Assembly (NCBI GenBank): GCA_003556955.1
Contig: PWQB01000662.1
Span: 1 to 13,382 of the forward strand
Direction of reading: 5' to 3'
DNA length: 13,382 bases
DNA from: Nostocaceae cyanobacterium CSSed10_463m
Lineage (GTDB): Bacteria; Cyanobacteriota; Cyanobacteriia; Cyanobacteriales; Nostocaceae
Position 1 is the first letter of the stretch; each line of letters opens with the position of its first letter. The notes beneath the pieces were generated by a model. It was not told the DNA's origin and searched no databases. It saw only the letters and a program-made list of their open reading frames with translations. Positions 1-5,613 of this stretch are shown here, piece by piece. Position numbers and translations under genes: made by a program.

Positions 1-29
1 GAACTATGGGTTTCTACATCCCTTAGTTC
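1..29. repeat. Imperfect foldback at the left edge
   Basis: The arms GAACTATGGG (1-10) and CCCTTAGTTC (20-29) pair with one mismatch around a 9-base loop. The position fits a hairpin at the end of an IS200/IS605-type element, but the flank lies outside the window. Confidence 0.45.
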
Positions 30-173
30 GTTGCTAGCAGAAACTTCTACAGATTTTTGACGCTTCTTCGTCCCTAGTTGCTTCATACTTCCTGCTTGTT
101 TGCGGGTGTATGAAGTAGAGCCAGACGACTCTGCGTCTACGTTAGCGTAGCGGCGCGTTAGCGCGGTTAGTTC
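1..173 (-). pseudogene. Possible 3' tail of a TnpB-type gene, running off the left edge
   Basis: An open frame on the minus strand runs from just after a TAG (174-176) to the window edge, 57 codons without a stop. It has no start codon of its own and reads like a basic, low-complexity C-terminal tail (it includes SMKQLGTKKRQK). Tails with an MKQ-type motif follow the zinc-finger part of many cyanobacterial TnpB proteins, but none of the RuvC or zinc-finger motifs is present here. The same bases form several palindromes (1-29, 81-115, 137-179), as expected for a transposon end or its guide RNA. The assignment is a guess from resemblance. It could equally be non-coding repeat DNA that happens to be open. 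Confidence 0.22.
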
Positions 174-179
174 CTAACC
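81..179. repeat. Cluster of four short palindromes
   Basis: Four perfect foldbacks lie in a row: CTTCATAC/GTATGAAG (81-88 and 108-115), CTACG-TTAG-CGTAG (137-150), GCGC-GTTA-GCGC (153-164) and GGTTAG-TTC-CTAACC (165-179). The last three are nearly contiguous. The sequence CTACGTTAGCGTAG is typical of interspersed palindromic repeats in Nostoc-type genomes (recalled from family knowledge, not searched). They may be REP-like elements or structure in a transposon-end RNA. Confidence 0.6.
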
Positions 180-318
180 CCGGTAATGTTCCTTTTGACC
201 ATTAAATGTCCTTTTTTTTGTTGGCGTAGCCTGCACTTGGCGCTGACAAACACGTAGTGGAATGACACAGCTAATTTTGTGCATAAGCATCAATATTTTG
301 GGGTTTCTAGACCGCCCA

Positions 319-362
319 GAACAGGCAAGACTTGTACTGAGCTTGTCGAAGTATGCCTGTTC
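319..362. repeat. Palindromic interspersed repeat with 9-bp arms
   Basis: GAACAGGCA (319-327) pairs perfectly with TGCCTGTTC (354-362). The loop contains ACTGAGCTTGTCGAAGT, a sequence that I recall as a common interspersed repeat core in many bacterial genomes. It lies in a gene-free stretch downstream of trxA. Confidence 0.5.
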
Positions 363-440
363 CACAAGAGAAACATAATGCACTATTTTAAGCCTGCCAG
401 TCCAGTAGGGTGTGTATAGCCCAAGAGACATGGGCAGCGT

Positions 441-470
441 AACGCACCATTATTAAGGTATTGGTGCGTT
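441..470. terminator. Hairpin downstream of trxA (possible terminator or repeat)
   Basis: AACGCACCA (441-449) and TGGTGCGTT (462-470) form a perfect 9-bp stem with a 12-base loop, about 55 bases past the trxA stop. On the trxA strand no clear T-tract follows, so termination is uncertain. The GGTGCGTT core also occurs in cyanobacterial palindromic repeats. Confidence 0.35.
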
Positions 471-484
471 GCTGACATTCCTAT

Positions 485-527
485 AAACCTTTGGCAATTA
501 TATTTCTGAGTTTGGTGAAAATTCTAC
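485..527. repeat. 43-bp direct repeat, downstream copy
   Basis: This copy is identical over 43 bases to 860-902. It contains the trxA stop codon (524-526), so the repeat fuses the end of trxA to what looks like a duplicated trxA leader. On the minus strand an ATG (478-476) follows it at exactly the spacing at which the real trxA ATG follows the other copy. Confidence 0.9.
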
Positions 528-853
528 TCATCAATATATTTTTCCAAAGTGTTGGCTAATGTGGTTTTAGGTACTGCACCCACTACCATATCGACCTTTT
601 GTCCTCCTTTAAAAATCATTAAAGTGGGAATGCTGCGGATACCGTACTGACTAGCAACTTGAGGGTTGTCATCAGTGTTAACTTTCACAACTTTAATTTT
701 ACCTTCGTACTGACCAGCGACTTCCTCGACAACAGGAGCTACCATGCGGCACGGACCGCACCAGGGGGCCCAAAAGTCAACTAAAACGGGTACATCACTC
801 TTAAGTACTTCTTGTTCAAAACTCTTATCCGTAACTTCTGAGGCTGCTGTCAT
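524..853 (-). CDS. trxA: Thioredoxin
   Basis: The product is a small cytosolic dithiol-disulfide oxidoreductase of 109 residues, the usual length for an m-type/bacterial thioredoxin. It shows the active-site motif WCGPC (C32 and C35), the buried D26 in VDFWAPW, the cis-proline at P76 in SIPTLMIF, and the GAVPK loop near the C-terminus. In cyanobacteria such proteins take electrons from ferredoxin- or NADPH-thioredoxin reductase and reduce target enzymes. The ATG at 853 is preceded on its strand by AAAGG as a weak ribosome-binding site. The gene lies 340 bp downstream of guaB3 on the same strand and probably has its own promoter in that gap. The last residues (IDE, then TAG) lie where a 43-bp repeat begins, so the native C-terminus may have been altered by the duplication. 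Confidence 0.97.
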   Translation of the reverse strand: MTAASEVTDKSFEQEVLKSDVPVLVDFWAPWCGPCRMVAPVVEEVAGQYEGKIKVVKVNTDDNPQVASQYGIRSIPTLMIFKGGQKVDMVVGAVPKTTLANTLEKYIDE

Positions 854-859
854 GCTTAA

Positions 860-902
860 AAACCTTTGGCAATTATATTTCTGAGTTTGGTGAAAATTCT
901 AC
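860..902. repeat. 43-bp direct repeat, upstream copy (trxA leader)
   Basis: This copy matches 485-527 without a mismatch. It ends 6 bases before the trxA ATG on the minus strand and contains the AAAGG ribosome-binding site, so it is the 5' leader of trxA. Confidence 0.9.
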
Positions 903-1071
903 CATAGCAAAAACAGCAGCTTAGAAGTCAAAAATGTACATTTGCAACGAAGTTAAAGAAATTATGGACAAACATAAGGAACCGCCCAGACAATAGTCCG
1001 GGCGGAGTGTGGTGTGAGGAGTGAACGGAAACATGCGTCTCCGCTATCTCTATTGTAGGCGACATATTTGA

Positions 1072-1104
1072 TTTTTCCAGAGATTGTTTAAGAGTCTGGA
1101 AAAA
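1072..1104 (+). terminator. Strong hairpin with plus-strand T-tract
   Basis: TTTTTCCAGA (1072-1081) and TCTGGAAAAA (1095-1104) form a perfect 10-bp stem with a 13-base loop. Six Ts (1105-1110) follow on the plus strand. The shape is that of a Rho-independent terminator for plus-strand transcription, although no plus-strand gene lies upstream. It could stop antisense transcripts or be a chance AT-rich palindrome. Confidence 0.35.
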
Positions 1105-1194
1105 TTTTTTCAACAAGAATTTGAGTTTAGGTATGAGGAACAGTGAAAAATTTATTTCCTATTAGTGATTCCTGCCTCCCTGTTCTCATTTCCT

Positions 1195-2358
1195 TTATTT
1201 ACCCATGCCTAATTGTTGGGCTTTTTGGTATACTTTACCTTCAGTTAGTAGGGAAGGAGCAATAACCACTTCCACTTGCTGCATTTCTTTGATATTTTTG
1301 GCTCCTAATGTCCCCATGCTAGTTTTTAAGGCTCCCACAAGATTATGAGTGCCGTCATCTAGTCCGGCTGGACCGATGAGTATTTGCTCTAGACTGCCTG
1401 TAGTCCCGACGTTAATGCGAGTTCCACGGGGCAGTACGGGGCTAGGAGTTGCCATTCCCCAATGATAGCCCCTGCCTGGAGCTTCAGCAGCTCTGGCAAA
1501 GGGAGAACCAATCATGACACTATCTGCACCGCAGGCGATGCACTTACAAATATCGCCACCAGTGATTAAACCACCATCGGCAATAATGGGAATGTAATTA
1601 CCAGTTTCCTGATAATAATCATCTCTGGCGGCAGCACAATCAGCGATCGCAGTTGCTTGTGGTATACCCACACCCAAAACGCCACAGGAGGTACAAGCAG
1701 CACCAGGGCCAATTCCCACTAATACCGCAGCCGCCCCAGCTTTCAACAAGTTCAAGGTGACTTCATAGGTGACGCAGTTACCCAAGGCCACAGGGATGGG
1801 CATAGAACGGCAAAATTCTGCCAAATCCAGGGGAACTATGGACTCTGGCGATAAATGAGCCGTAGAGACTACCGTCGCCTGGACAAAAAATAAATCTGCC
1901 CCAGCTTTTGCCACTACTTCACCATATTTACTCGCTGCGGCTGGGGTAGCACTTACCGCCGCAATCCCGCCTTGTTGTTTAATTTCCTGAATACGTTTTT
2001 CAATTAATTCCGGCTTGATGGGTTCGGCATAGAGTTCTTGCATCAAGGAAACAAATTCACTTTTACCAACGGAGGCGATTCGATCTAAAATCGGCTCTGG
2101 GTCAGCATAGCGAGTTTGGATACCTTCTAAGTTAATGACTCCTAATGCTCCTAACTGTGACAGTTTGATAGCCATCTTCACATCGACTACGCCATCCATT
2201 GCACTGGCAATGATGGGGATTTCTCGCTCAATATTGCCAATAGTCCACTTTGTATCTGCCAAACTCGGATCGAGTGTTCTGCTACCAGGGACTAGAGCAA
2301 TTTCATCAATGCCATAAGCTCTACGAGCTTTTTTTCCCCGCCCAAGTTGAATTTCCAC
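1195..2358 (-). CDS. guaB3: GuaB3 family IMP dehydrogenase (no CBS domains)
   Basis: This is a TIM-barrel protein of the IMP dehydrogenase/GMP reductase superfamily. IMPDH oxidises IMP to XMP with NAD+, the committed step of guanine nucleotide synthesis. At 387 residues it is about 100 shorter than canonical GuaB and lacks the tandem CBS (Bateman) module. In its place residues about 105-140 form a short lysine/glutamate-rich segment. The catalytic loop reads [11 protein letters not shown], with the nucleophile at C222 and an extra cysteine at C225. The phosphate-binding DGG is at 261-263, followed by [14 protein letters not shown]. The start is GTG at 2358, chosen because the family's conserved start ([19 protein letters not shown]) begins there. 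Cyanobacterial GuaB3 has been reported to be an active IMPDH, although it was long annotated only as GuaB-related. Confidence 0.93.
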   Translation of the reverse strand: MEIQLGRGKKARRAYGIDEIALVPGSRTLDPSLADTKWTIGNIEREIPIIASAMDGVVDVKMAIKLSQLGALGVINLEGIQTRYADPEPILDRIASVGKSEFVSLMQELYAEPIKPELIEKRIQEIKQQGGIAAVSATPAAASKYGEVVAKAGADLFFVQATVVSTAHLSPESIVPLDLAEFCRSMPIPVALGNCVTYEVTLNLLKAGAAAVLVGIGPGAACTSCGVLGVGIPQATAIADCAAARDDYYQETGNYIPIIADGGLITGGDICKCIACGADSVMIGSPFARAAEAPGRGYHWGMATPSPVLPRGTRINVGTTGSLEQILIGPAGLDDGTHNLVGALKTSMGTLGAKNIKEMQQVEVVIAPSLLTEGKVYQKAQQLGMGK

Positions 2359-2463
2359 GCTGTAACTTTTCTCAAATCTGTTTAAGCTAGGGTATCAAAT
2401 TGTGAGGGGATTTGGAGCGATTTTTTTTGCCAGTAACCACTAATTTTTTGGTGTTGACTGAAT

Positions 2464-4416
2464 TTATTCTATTTCTGGGTTGCTTTGGCTAGGGGTTGGT
2501 GTTGCTTTATGAACTATGGAAAGATGGTTGTTCGTGTCAGTGATTCCTTGGCCATTACTACGGACTAATTGACTAATTTGACCAATTAAATCCCCTAATT
2601 TGCCTTCGTCAAGTAGGGTGTTGATTAAGGAAAGCCCACTGGTAGAGAGCATTAATTTATTAATATCTTGCGCGCCATTACTGCCGTTAGCACCAGGGAA
2701 TGAGTAAATCCGAGTATCTCCTAACACTCCCGGCTGTGGGGCTAGGGCTGTGAGAATTTCCGGGAGTTTATCAGCTAAATCTGGCCAAATTGTGGTCAGC
2801 ATTTGGGCAGTCAGATTGGCGTTACTGATTGTATTCTCGGCAGCAATTTTGACTTTTATGGCTTCGGCTTCTGCTAAAACTTTATCGCGGTTAGCTACTG
2901 CCAGGATACGAATGGCCTCTGCTTCTAATTCTGCGGCTTCTTGGGCGATTTCGGCTTGTCGGCGACGGCGGAAGGCATCGATTTCAATCACGTTGCGATC
3001 GCTTATACTGCGTTGTTGGGCTTCTCTTTCGGCCGCAATGGTTGACAAACGCTTGTTACGTTCGGCTTTTTCGATTTCCCCGGCTGTATTCACTGCTTCT
3101 TCGGCTGTGGCTTGTTCGGCTTGGGCGAGAAAACTTTCACGTTTTTTGGCAGAAATAGCAATTTCTAAATCTTCCTGAGCAATTCTGGCTAATCTTTCTG
3201 ACTCGACTATTTCCACTTGGGCTTTGAGTCTACCCGCGTCTACTTTGTGTTGACGGGAAATTTCGGCAATTTCTGCTTCCTGTTTTTGCAGTGATTGTGA
3301 TACTTTTAAGAGTTTATTGCGTTCTTCTAGAGCAATATCGGCTTCAATTTGGCTTTCTTGCAAAGATAATTTGCGACGAATTTCTTCTTCTGCAACTAAT
3401 TTCTCTTGCAAAATTCTGCTGCGTTGAATCGCTGCGGCTTCTTTGTCTTTTGCCTCTTGGATTTCCCGTTCTCGTTGGGCTTTTAGTGCCTCTACTTGTA
3501 ATTTTTGCGCTAATTTAGCACTTTCTTGTTCTTGGGCAATTTGTAGCGATCGCTTTTGGGCATCTAGTTCTTTTTGCTCTATTGCTACTTGACTTGTTAA
3601 TTCAACTTCTCGCTTTTGTTGAATTGAACGCTGAATAATTTCGGTTCTTAAGCGTACCCCTTGAGCATCAAAGAAACTATCAGGATCATAAGTAACACTT
3701 TCTAAAATTTCTGAAATGGCAATATTATTGAGAGTTAATCCTACCTTTTTTAAGTCTGATCCCATTAAGTTCAATACTTCTTGAGCAAAACCCAATTTAT
3801 CAGAATCAATTTCTGCTATTTCTTTGGTTTTAGCTGCGGCTCTAATGGCATCATCTGCCCGTTTATCTAAGGCATTTTTAATATCATCAGAGGTAATTAT
3901 AGTACCACTTTGAGATAATTTTGCTGCTGCTGTCAGAACATCTTCCTCTGAGGGATTGATACACACATAAAATGTGACTCTAATATCTGCTCTCAGATAA
4001 TCTTTAGTCCGCACAGCCATTTTTCCCGTGCGTTCTACATCAATGGAAATTTCTCGCAGAGGCACACGTGTGAGTTGATGAAATCCTGGTAAGACAATAC
4101 AACCACCATAAAGAATCACCGATTTCTTTTTGGTAAACAAACCCCCAGTCCTGACAAAAGCCTCGTTATTGGGTGTGACTACATAAATTTTTGTATAAGC
4201 ATATAAGCTTAATAAGAGCAAGAAAATTAAAGTTCCAATAATGCCCGGTAATACCAAGCCATTATTGATTTGGGCAATAGTAGGCTGAACTGTAACTGGT
4301 GAAATACTTTGAGCGATTGTTCTATTTTGCTGCTGTTTTTGTTGTATCTGAATTGGGGAAATTTCTGATACAGGAAAAGTTGGTAAAGACTGGATAAAAT
4401 TTAACCAAAATAACAT
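2464..4416 (-). CDS. Flotillin / SPFH-domain membrane scaffold protein
   Basis: Flotillins oligomerise at the inner membrane and organise membrane microdomains. The 650-residue product has a Gln-rich N-terminal stretch (about 24-35), one membrane segment (about 54-74, LPGIIGTLIFLLLLSLYAY) and an SPFH/band-7 domain (about 78-255). A long charged coiled coil (about 260-540) contains Ala/Glu-rich segments such as ELEAEAIRIL and LAEAEAIKVKIAAEN. A Gly/Ser-rich C-terminal tail follows. It is most like the YqiK/YuaG (FloT) branch. The ATG at 4416 is preceded by TAGGGTG as a fair ribosome-binding site. The NfeD/YqiJ-like gene upstream on the same strand, 160 bp away, is the usual partner of this branch, so a shared transcript is likely despite the foldback between them. 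The roughly 50 residues before the membrane segment are longer than in many flotillins. Confidence 0.93.
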   Translation of the reverse strand: MLFWLNFIQSLPTFPVSEISPIQIQQKQQQNRTIAQSISPVTVQPTIAQINNGLVLPGIIGTLIFLLLLSLYAYTKIYVVTPNNEAFVRTGGLFTKKKSVILYGGCIVLPGFHQLTRVPLREISIDVERTGKMAVRTKDYLRADIRVTFYVCINPSEEDVLTAAAKLSQSGTIITSDDIKNALDKRADDAIRAAAKTKEIAEIDSDKLGFAQEVLNLMGSDLKKVGLTLNNIAISEILESVTYDPDSFFDAQGVRLRTEIIQRSIQQKREVELTSQVAIEQKELDAQKRSLQIAQEQESAKLAQKLQVEALKAQREREIQEAKDKEAAAIQRSRILQEKLVAEEEIRRKLSLQESQIEADIALEERNKLLKVSQSLQKQEAEIAEISRQHKVDAGRLKAQVEIVESERLARIAQEDLEIAISAKKRESFLAQAEQATAEEAVNTAGEIEKAERNKRLSTIAAEREAQQRSISDRNVIEIDAFRRRRQAEIAQEAAELEAEAIRILAVANRDKVLAEAEAIKVKIAAENTISNANLTAQMLTTIWPDLADKLPEILTALAPQPGVLGDTRIYSFPGANGSNGAQDINKLMLSTSGLSLINTLLDEGKLGDLIGQISQLVRSNGQGITDTNNHLSIVHKATPTPSQSNPEIE

Positions 4417-4489
4417 GATTTGACACCCTAATTAATGTGACTGCAAAAATTAACTACATAGTCAATGAAACACTTGCTTGATTCTTCTT

Positions 4490-4508
4490 ACTCCACACTC
4501 CACACTCC
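4490..4508. repeat. Short heptamer repeat ACTCCAC
   Basis: Two full copies of ACTCCAC plus ACTCC lie immediately beside the 63-bp foldback. Tandem heptamers are a known feature of heterocystous cyanobacteria. This unit resembles the ACTCAGC unit inside mutS2. Confidence 0.5.
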
Positions 4509-4509
4509 T

Positions 4510-4572
4510 GTAAGGGCGGGTTTACTAAAGATTTCGACGAACCACAGATTGACTGCTTAAACCCGCCCCTAC
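4510..4572. repeat. 63-bp foldback (MITE-like) between the NfeD-like and flotillin genes
   Basis: The 15-base arms GTAAGGGCGGGTTTA (4510-4524) and TAAACCCGCCCCTAC (4558-4572) pair with one mismatch around a 33-base spacer. The arms are GC-rich in an AT-rich context and look like a small interspersed mobile palindrome of the Nostoc type. It ends 4 bases before the NfeD-like stop codon. In the transcript it would be a strong hairpin able to separate expression or stability of the two partner genes. Confidence 0.7.
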
Positions 4573-4576
4573 CCAC

Positions 4577-5230
4577 TCAGCACTTTTTTAAAGAGTTAGC
4601 TAACCAAACTTGTTCATCTGTGGTATCTTTGGCAATAACAAGATAATTTTGTGGTAGATTTTCAATAACAATCACTTGATCACCACGTTGTGGTGCAATG
4701 GTTGCCCATTCTGGTAAAGCGGCACTAATGGTGAGAAAGTTCCGTTTCGGATCTAGTACATCTACTTGTCCAATTTTCCCTTCAGTTTCACTAGGAATAT
4801 AAAAAGAACTCACAGTACCAATACAACCAATTAAGCGGTCGCTACTGGCATCTTCACTGAATTCTGCAAACATTTTGCCAATTATTTCTGCAATAAATCT
4901 GCCCACTAATAAGCTAACAATTAACGAAACTAATAATACAATCCCCCTAACTAACACACTAAAGCTACCATTAATTATGCCACTAGCTAAAGTATTTAAT
5001 ATCAGTCCAAAAACGCCCCAAAAACTCAAATCTACTGCTAGTAATAAGATAAGTGGAGCTTTCCCAATACCTACCCATCCCAGAACTTGACCAAAGCTTA
5101 AATCGCCATCGGTATCCGCATCCAATTCCCCATCTGCATCTTCCCCACCGGAAATAATCACAAACAGAAACAGTAATACTCCCATTCCCAGGAATATCCA
5201 ATAAGGCAAGTTGACGGGACTAAACAGCAT
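4577..5230 (-). CDS. NfeD/YqiJ-like membrane protein with OB-fold (flotillin partner)
   Basis: This 217-residue inner-membrane protein has three apparent membrane segments (about 9-27, 57-80 and 93-115) and a soluble C-terminal domain (about 130-205). That domain has the beta-rich pattern (IGCIGTVSSF, GDQVIVIENL, NYLVIAKD) of the NfeD/YqiJ OB-fold. An acidic loop (EDADGELDADTDGD, about 30-43) follows the first membrane segment, as in YqiJ relatives. Proteins of this family are typically encoded beside flotillins and are thought to help assemble or stabilise them, which matches the downstream gene here. The start is ATG at 5230. The general family is well supported by layout and context; exact subfamily (YuaF-like or YqiJ-like) is less certain. 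Confidence 0.85.
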   Translation of the reverse strand: MLFSPVNLPYWIFLGMGVLLFLFVIISGGEDADGELDADTDGDLSFGQVLGWVGIGKAPLILLLAVDLSFWGVFGLILNTLASGIINGSFSVLVRGIVLLVSLIVSLLVGRFIAEIIGKMFAEFSEDASSDRLIGCIGTVSSFYIPSETEGKIGQVDVLDPKRNFLTISAALPEWATIAPQRGDQVIVIENLPQNYLVIAKDTTDEQVWLANSLKKC

Positions 5231-5433
5231 AAATTTTGGTCAATGCTATGTATTTGGCTGTGACGCTAGACTAAGTTCTCAGGAAAATTACACCTTTTAA
5301 GGCAACATTGTATATTTGATATTTGGCATTTAATTTTTATTTGAATATAAGAAAATATTTATTTATATTTTTTAGGATTTCTCCTGAAAAAGTTAAGTGT
5401 TTTGATCACATAAAATTTGTGGTTTGTAAATAC

Positions 5434-5598
5434 TTAAAACATTAAATTTGTATAAAATATTTCAGGGCGACTCTCAATCGGCTGCTCATGCTCATGCTTT
5501 GGTAGTCCTAGAGGAGTATAGCCGGAATCAGGAGCCAGGAAAATTTCCTCTTTAAGTTTTAACCTTTGAGAAGCTAGAATTGTTACAATTCTTTCAGA
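5434..5598 (-). pseudogene. Protein-like frame without a usual start (gene remnant?)
   Basis: A minus-strand frame of 54 codons lies between in-frame stops. Its middle reads like real protein: EEIFLAPDSGYTPLGLPK, then HEHEQPIESRP, ending in a TAA at 5434-5436. No ATG, GTG or TTG occurs ahead of that part, so it would need CTG or ATT to start, or be the 3' remnant of a lost gene. I do not recognise the family. It overlaps the likely mutS2 leader on the opposite strand. It could also be chance. Confidence 0.25.
5576..5592. promoter_or_regulatory. Perfect palindrome just upstream of mutS2
   Basis: AGAATTG-TTA-CAATTCT has perfect 7-bp arms and ends 21 bases before the mutS2 start. It could be an operator or a hairpin in the mutS2 leader. 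No regulator can be named. Confidence 0.3.
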
Positions 5599-5613
5599 TT
5601 AGACATTGAAGCC

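Larger units (their letters stand above)
854..1194. other. Gap between guaB3 and trxA with two foldbacks
   Basis: This 341-bp stretch should hold the guaB3 end and the trxA promoter. Two foldbacks are visible. The first is CCGCCCAGAC/GTCCGGGCGG (982-991 and 996-1005), which pairs fully on the minus-strand RNA if one G:U is allowed. The second is TTTTTCCAGA/TCTGGAAAAA (1072-1081 and 1095-1104), perfect over 10 bp. Either could end the guaB3 transcript, but neither has a good T-tract on that strand. No promoter can be fixed with confidence. Confidence 0.5.
5231..5613. other. AT-rich divergent gap between the NfeD-like gene and mutS2
   Basis: This 383-bp gap should hold promoters for both divergent genes. 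It is very AT-rich up to about 5460, with a TATAAA (5451-5456) that could serve as a plus-strand -10, although no good -35 lies at the right spacing. It also has a near-palindrome AGGAAA-A-TTTCCT (5537-5549), the palindrome at 5576-5592, and the protein-like frame at 5434-5598. From 5461 to 5535 base composition rises and looks more like coding DNA. Confidence 0.5.

Noticed and set aside
174..431. 85-codon minus-strand open frame downstream of trxA
   Set aside because: It reads straight through the palindrome at 319-362, has no recognisable domain, and lies in repeat DNA. Its opening region overlaps another short frame. I treat it as chance.
928..1116. 62-codon minus-strand open frame between guaB3 and trxA
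   Set aside because: Both foldbacks of the gap (982-1005 and 1072-1104) lie inside it, it has no clear ribosome-binding site, and its sequence looks unlike any family I know.
2750..3518. Plus-strand open frames opposite the flotillin gene
   Set aside because: They are antisense to the Ala/Glu-rich coiled coil. Their Ser/Ala/Leu-rich products are a by-product of that codon pattern.
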